A DNA stretch of 64,000 nt from Enoplolaimus lenunculus (Eukaryota; Nematoda; Enoplea; Enoplida; Thoracostomopsidae): the NCBI GenBank assembly GCA_030248215.1, contig JASANG010000893.1, positions 159,741 to 223,740 on the forward strand, given 5' to 3'. How positions within the stretch are numbered: position 1 is the first letter of the stretch; each line of letters begins with the position of its first letter. The notes under the pieces are model-generated. The model was not told the origin of the DNA and searched no databases. It saw only the letters and a program-made list of their open reading frames with translations. Below are positions 59,658 to 64,000 of the stretch, in pieces. The position numbers and the translations under genes were made by a program.

Positions 59658-60408
59658 AGTGTATACTATTAAATATAGGTAAATACTGGTTGTTGAATTC
59701 AGTGTAGAAAGAAATGTTACGTAGTGCGTGTTTCGTTAGGGTTATATATTTTAAGCTTTAGTGCACTTATTCTCAAACGTGTGTAGCAACTATGGATATA
59801 TATTTTGGAACATTCATATCAGAGCCGCTATTACTGTTAAAATTTAGCTCTGAATTTCTTGTGCTTTTAAAGTTTGTTGTGGGCATTCAACTGAGATGTA
59901 TTCTGTGCTGTGCGTCTGAATTCTGCTAATTTTGCAATTAATAATACGTGCATAAATTATCAAATCCACTTGCATTTCTATAATTTCTTGGAGTATCTCT
60001 GGGTTATATTTTAATCTACGGAATCCAATGTGGTTTGTTGTACAATTTTAGCCAATGAACGATATGTTCGAATGTGTCTACGCGCTGATTGGTGACAAAT
60101 GGTTCAACAATTATGCGTGTTCTGTGAAACTATTGGCTGTTTGTCAGACGTCAGTAAACTCGGCAACTTGTTAAAGAAGAATTTTTTCATTTATTCATCA
60201 TTTTTAAATACATTCTTTGTACCTTTTTTATCTTTTTTTAATTTTATATTTTTAATATTTAAGTATTCCATTGTGCACTTGGCAAATTTTTGAAACTCTT
60301 ATAGTAAGTTCGAAAAGAGATTTTTGTGCTACAAACTGAAAAAAGTATCCAAAAACAATGTACGACCATCCCAAAAACCAGTGGTTGTTTTCCGATTTGT
60401 ATTTGTGG

Positions 60409-60715
60409 AATCTATGACAACTTGTCACCCGACAGCTGCCGGTTTCTAAGTCAATATATAATACTAGGCCTAAGCGCAATCATAATTTTAAGCCTAAAAT
60501 TAACCATAAGCCTAAGCCTGAGCATAATCCTAAGTTTAAGACTGAAGGATAATTCTAAATCTAACCATACTTCTAAGCCTAAGCTGAATCATAATTCTAA
60601 GCCTAAGCCTAATTCATAGGCTATGCCTAAAGTTAAAACCTAATCGTTGATGTCAAAACTGTCTGGTCTGCGAGACGGGGCACGAACTATCAGTCGACGA
60701 GTTGTCGGGGAAGTG
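60409..60715. repeat. MITE-like family 2, copy 3, with expanded centre
   Basis: ACTTGTCACCCGACAGCTG on the left and CGACGAGTTGTCGGGG on the right are the family ends. The centre is a long degenerate AAGCCTAA/AATCATAATTCTAAGCC run, larger than in the other copies. Confidence 0.55.
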
Positions 60716-61269
60716 TCTCGATGCCATATCTTTAAGTGTATGTGTAAGTGTATACGCAATGAGAAATTTGAAAGAATTGAAAATATCTGTATTTTGCAAT
60801 AGATTATGTACTGTAAACGTGAGCATTGCTAGTCAGTAAAATATGTTTTACAAAACAAAGGGTATAACATTGCTTTTCCGGGCAATCATACGACCTATTA
60901 AAGTTCATCTCATCGAGGAGTGAAATAATAGACAAATTGGATTGATATTAATTTATTTTGACTCTAGGCACAAGGTCTATTTAACTAAACTTTAATAATA
61001 TATAGATAAAGAAAAATTTTCTAGCCGAATAGCTGAAATATATGGCGCGGATTCAACACGAGTTAAAAAATTTTGCGCCATACCTGTAATTATAATAAAT
61101 TTTAAAATATTGACTAAAACGCGCATTCACTACTAAAACTTCAAAATACGAAACGTGTCTTGTGATGCTGGAAGATCTTGTATATATCTTCCGCTGCACG
61201 TAAAGAAGATAAACCAGCAACAAAATTAAGATATAGGTAGCGTCGAATTTTGTAAATAAGTTACACACA

Positions 61270-61434
61270 AAAAGTATTTCTGAATTTATTCAGAAAAGTG
61301 TTTTCTGCGGCAAATCTGAAAAGTTTTGCTTATATTTAAGTCAATTTTTCTAAAAATAACTGGAAAACGTTTATTTTGAGACTTTATTTCAGAAAGTTTT
61401 TTGAAAACACTTCTGTTATAACAGAAATACTTTT
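61270..61434. repeat. Foldback element with AAAAGTATTTC ends
   Basis: AAAAGTATTTC (61270-61280) is the reverse complement of GAAATACTTTT (61424-61434). The next blocks, AGTGTTTTC on the left and GAAAACACTT on the right, are also inverted. Internal TCTGAATTTATTCAGA is itself palindromic. Confidence 0.75.
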
Positions 61435-61561
61435 CAAGTGCACCTTGCTAAGCATATTTCTCAAATGTAGGAAATTTTTTCTTAAATATCTGAAATATTT
61501 TGAGATCGTTAAGCTCATGTATATTCCTCATTCGACAGGATTACGACAGTTCGTAGCCTTA

Positions 61562-61782
61562 CACTGCAAAAAATGGTGAGTCAAATTGACTCTCTCCGAA
61601 ATAGGCTTTTCCGGACTACACAAACTGAGTCAAAATTCGACTCCGCCAGAGTCAAATTCGACTGCCTGAGTCGCTCCGTGAGTCGAATTTGACTCTGGCG
61701 TAGTCGAAATTTGACTCAGTTGGTGTAGTTTGGAAAGGCCTATTTCGTAGAGAGTCAATTTGACTCACATTTTTTTGCAGTG
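61562..61782. mobile_element. 221-bp MITE with CACTGCAAAAAA termini and TA target duplication
   Basis: It begins CACTGCAAAAAA and ends TTTTTTTGCAGTG, with TA on both sides (61560-61561 and 61783-61784). Nearly the whole element is an inverted repeat: GAGTCAAATTGACTCTC with GAGAGTCAATTTGACTC, AAATAGGC with GCCTATTT, and GCCAGAGTCAAATTCGACT with AGTCGAATTTGACTCTGGC. There is no coding sequence. The TA duplication points to the Tc1/mariner-like group, but terminal ends of this kind occur in other superfamilies, so the assignment is tentative. The intact arms suggest it is young. Confidence 0.88.
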
Positions 61783-61937
61783 TAGATTTCGGAAAAGGCG
61801 TTTACCTAAGCCTAAACCAAAACGGTTTGTCTAAACCTTCAGCTAAGCCTAAAATCGAATCCTAAGGGAAAGTGGACAAAGGTAACATATTTGCTTAAAA
61901 CGTTTGCATGAGCTTCTAGCTAAGACCGCCTACGTAT

Positions 61938-62117
61938 AAAAATTATTGGCGGAACATTTTTCTGCTGGACTGCAATGGAATAAGCTTTAAGCTTTAGACT
62001 AATTTTTATGCTTTGGCTTCGGATTTGTCGTAGGCTTAGGTATATGCTCATTTTTTACGTTTAGACTTAGGAATATGCGTGCACAACTGTTACGGTTTTA
62101 TTCTATACTTTGGCCAC
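61938..62117 (+). repeat. Family 1 element, diverged
   Basis: GGCGGAACATTTTTCTGCTGG, then GCAATGGAATAAGCTTTAAGC, TAGACTAATTTTTATGCTT, and an end in TTCTATACTTTGGCC. The outermost left end is degraded. Confidence 0.6.
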
Positions 62118-62706
62118 CAAACCTAAGCCTGAATCTTAAGTATACAATACGTCTACCAGAGGCTGTATATATTTGTTTAAGAAGATTTAATCTACGTCAT
62201 GTAGCTGAATCATTACAATAGCATTTGTTCCGTTGTTCCGCTTGGTACAAAATTTTTTTAAACAATTCAAACAGAATGTCTTAAAATGAAAACTTTAAAA
62301 ATTATGTTTTATCCACACTTCTGTTAGGTTTAATATATTTAAAATAAATAGGAAATCATGCTGAAAAACAACAAAATGTTCGGGTTTAGAATGATTTAAG
62401 AAAACCATTAATAAATTTCTAAAGAAAAATGTCTTAAAATATTACAAAATAATTAATACTTTAACAATAAAAATTTTGTTGGTTTTTTCAAAATGTTCTG
62501 TAAACCAAAGACACGTTTCAAAATTTTATGATATAATTACGTAAATAAATAAAAATAATATTTCCGTTCAGATATTAATTCCAATATAAAAATGTGTTAA
62601 AGTATAATGACATTAAATGTGTCAAAAAACTTGTTTGTTGATAATCCACTTCAGAATTTTGTTAGAAATTTTTTGAAAAATTGTTTTGAGAATAATATTC
62701 AAAAAT

Positions 62707-62888
62707 AGGCCCATGTACGGAGCGTTAAATTCCGTGGAACTAGAATAGAGTAAACTTAAGTTTTATACTAATTTTAAGCTTAGGATTGAGCTTAGGTATA
62801 AGCTCATGCTTACGCGTAGGATTAGGCTTACGCTTAAGCTTAAAAAGATGCTTATACCACTGTTACGCCCCTGTTTTATACATTGCCC
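62707..62888 (+). repeat. TTAGGC-bearing MITE-like family 1
   Basis: Left end AGGCCCATGTACGGAGCG; right end CTGTTACGCCCCTGTTTTAT then ACATTGCCCC. The middle has AGAGTAAACTTAAGTTTTA and TTAGGC-type runs. Confidence 0.7.
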
Positions 62889-63204
62889 CAAAAAAGTAGG
62901 AAAGTGTTTGCTGCACTTTTTATTTAAAAATTTATGAATATTATTTATAAATCGAAAATGTTTAGTCATTTAAGATAAAAATGTATTAAAATAACAAAAA
63001 TTGTCTTTTAAAATTTGTCAACAGGTGTTTAAATTTGGAAATCAGCAGTGATTCATCGATATTTTAAGCAAAGCTTTGTGGAACATTTAAACTTTCTGTT
63101 GCAAATCAAATTTTGACGATTAATTTCTTCAAAACCTAGTTCACAATCGAAAAAGCGCCGTAGTTTGAACGAGAAGTCTTTGCCCAACTCTTCTCTGGGT
63201 TTAG

Positions 63205-63207
<3 letters not shown>

Positions 63208-63292
<85 letters not shown>

Positions 63293-63300
63293 CTTATTAT
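63208..63300. repeat. (TTA)n microsatellite
   Basis: About 90 bases of nearly pure ATT/TTA triplets with one TAC interruption. It reads as poly-Leu or poly-Ile in different frames. Confidence 0.95.
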
Positions 63301-64000
63301 TACTAACATTATACCCAAGCTGTTACGAAGCCTTCCAAGGGAACCTCGGTTTTCGCTTATTGAACCCAACATCTGTATTGGCTTTAATACTCTTATCCTC
63401 ACAGGCTTAGGCAGGTTTAGGTTCAGGCGTCGGAAAAGCTTTTTACGCAACCATGAGCCGAAGCCTTAGTTTCAACTGTGAGGGTTGAATACAGGAGCCC
63501 TTGTAAACCTAAAGATACTTTAAAATGAATCACCACAGGATTGCGATCTAAATCTGCAAAACAAACCAATTGAATTTTACATGTCATTTTGGCACTGTGA
63601 AATTTTGGTTTGAACGAAAACTTCAAAAACTTAATACGCAAAATATATATATTTAAAAATGTTTTCTCATTAAAAACGTTTTTATCGCTGTCAAACAACG
63701 GAATTTTTCTAGAATATTTTAGTGTATTTTTAGGTTCGTTATTTTGGCCGTTATTGTAAAGGCGGTTTGGTTATGATTTTACAAAGTGGAAATGAAATGT
63801 TTGGCGAGCATTTGATAATTTTTTCAATTATTTTTGTCAATTTTACTTGGAATGCGACTGCTTTGGCACAGCAGTACTAGAATGAAAAGTGCCCCGATGT
63901 GGCCATAGAAAACGATATGTTTCGGTAGTAAGATTTTTAGTTCAATACCGCTAGTATTACAATTTCCATGCATGCGTATAAAGTTTAAAAACTAGATTAA

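Larger units (their letters stand above)
59490..64000. other. 3' flank of the lectin gene: repeats, no gene seen
   Basis: No ORF here has a recognisable domain. The interval holds TTA microsatellites, a family 2 copy, two foldback elements and two family 1 elements, with AT-rich DNA between. Hydrophobic ORFs at 63136-63450 are translations of the TTA/ATA run. Confidence 0.6.

Noticed and set aside
40900-62850. TTAGGC runs as telomeric repeats of a nematode
   Set aside because: The hexamers are interstitial, degenerate and confined to dispersed elements with inverted ends. The gene content (conserved ING3) does not suggest a nematode.
63136-63450. Hydrophobic ORFs of poly-Ile or poly-Leu on both strands
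   Set aside because: They are translations of the TTA microsatellite.

Overview
This window is nuclear DNA of an intron-rich animal. The evidence is two long, well-conserved, many-exon genes with GT-AG introns, a multi-domain C-type lectin gene, dispersed inverted-repeat elements and a large satellite array. It is AT-rich with mostly short introns (roughly 0.1-1 kb). I lean towards a marine invertebrate such as a tunicate, but nothing in the sequence fixes the phylum.

Layout. 1-1400: intergenic, with one decayed copy of a dispersed element. About 1427-3105 and 4301-14548: two blocks of one 18-bp satellite (consensus GGTTTCACCCCAACGGTT on the + strand, several hundred units), separated by 1.2 kb of unique DNA that carries four tandem hairpins with covarying arms. 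The satellite is open in five of six frames, so it generates many long spurious ORFs. 14660-15520: a foldback element with 170-bp arms. 17006-30670 (- strand): a CEBPZ/Noc1 gene, which I could assemble into 23 coding exons with consistent phases (about 943 aa). 32821-40307 (- strand): a complete ING3 gene in 12 exons (482 aa). Its C-terminal PHD finger has all eight zinc ligands, and a Gln/His tract lies mid-protein. About 40308-47103: gene-poor DNA with MITE-like repeats. 47104-59489 (+ strand): a lectin-like gene encoding a Thr/Ser-rich segment followed by three C-type lectin domains; the three domains share a three-exon module whose first exon is exactly 169 nt each time. 59490-64000: repeats and microsatellites.

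CEBPZ (60S ribosome assembly in the nucleolus) and ING3 (the H3K4me3-reading subunit of the NuA4/TIP60 acetyltransferase) lie head to tail, about 2.1 kb apart. No functional link between them is implied. Two introns of these genes hold opposite-strand, coding-like sequence that I could not identify. The most unusual items are the satellite, whose every unit carries a Myb-type YAACKG motif and shows CpG-decay variants, the hairpin cluster between its two blocks, and the regular three-module lectin gene.
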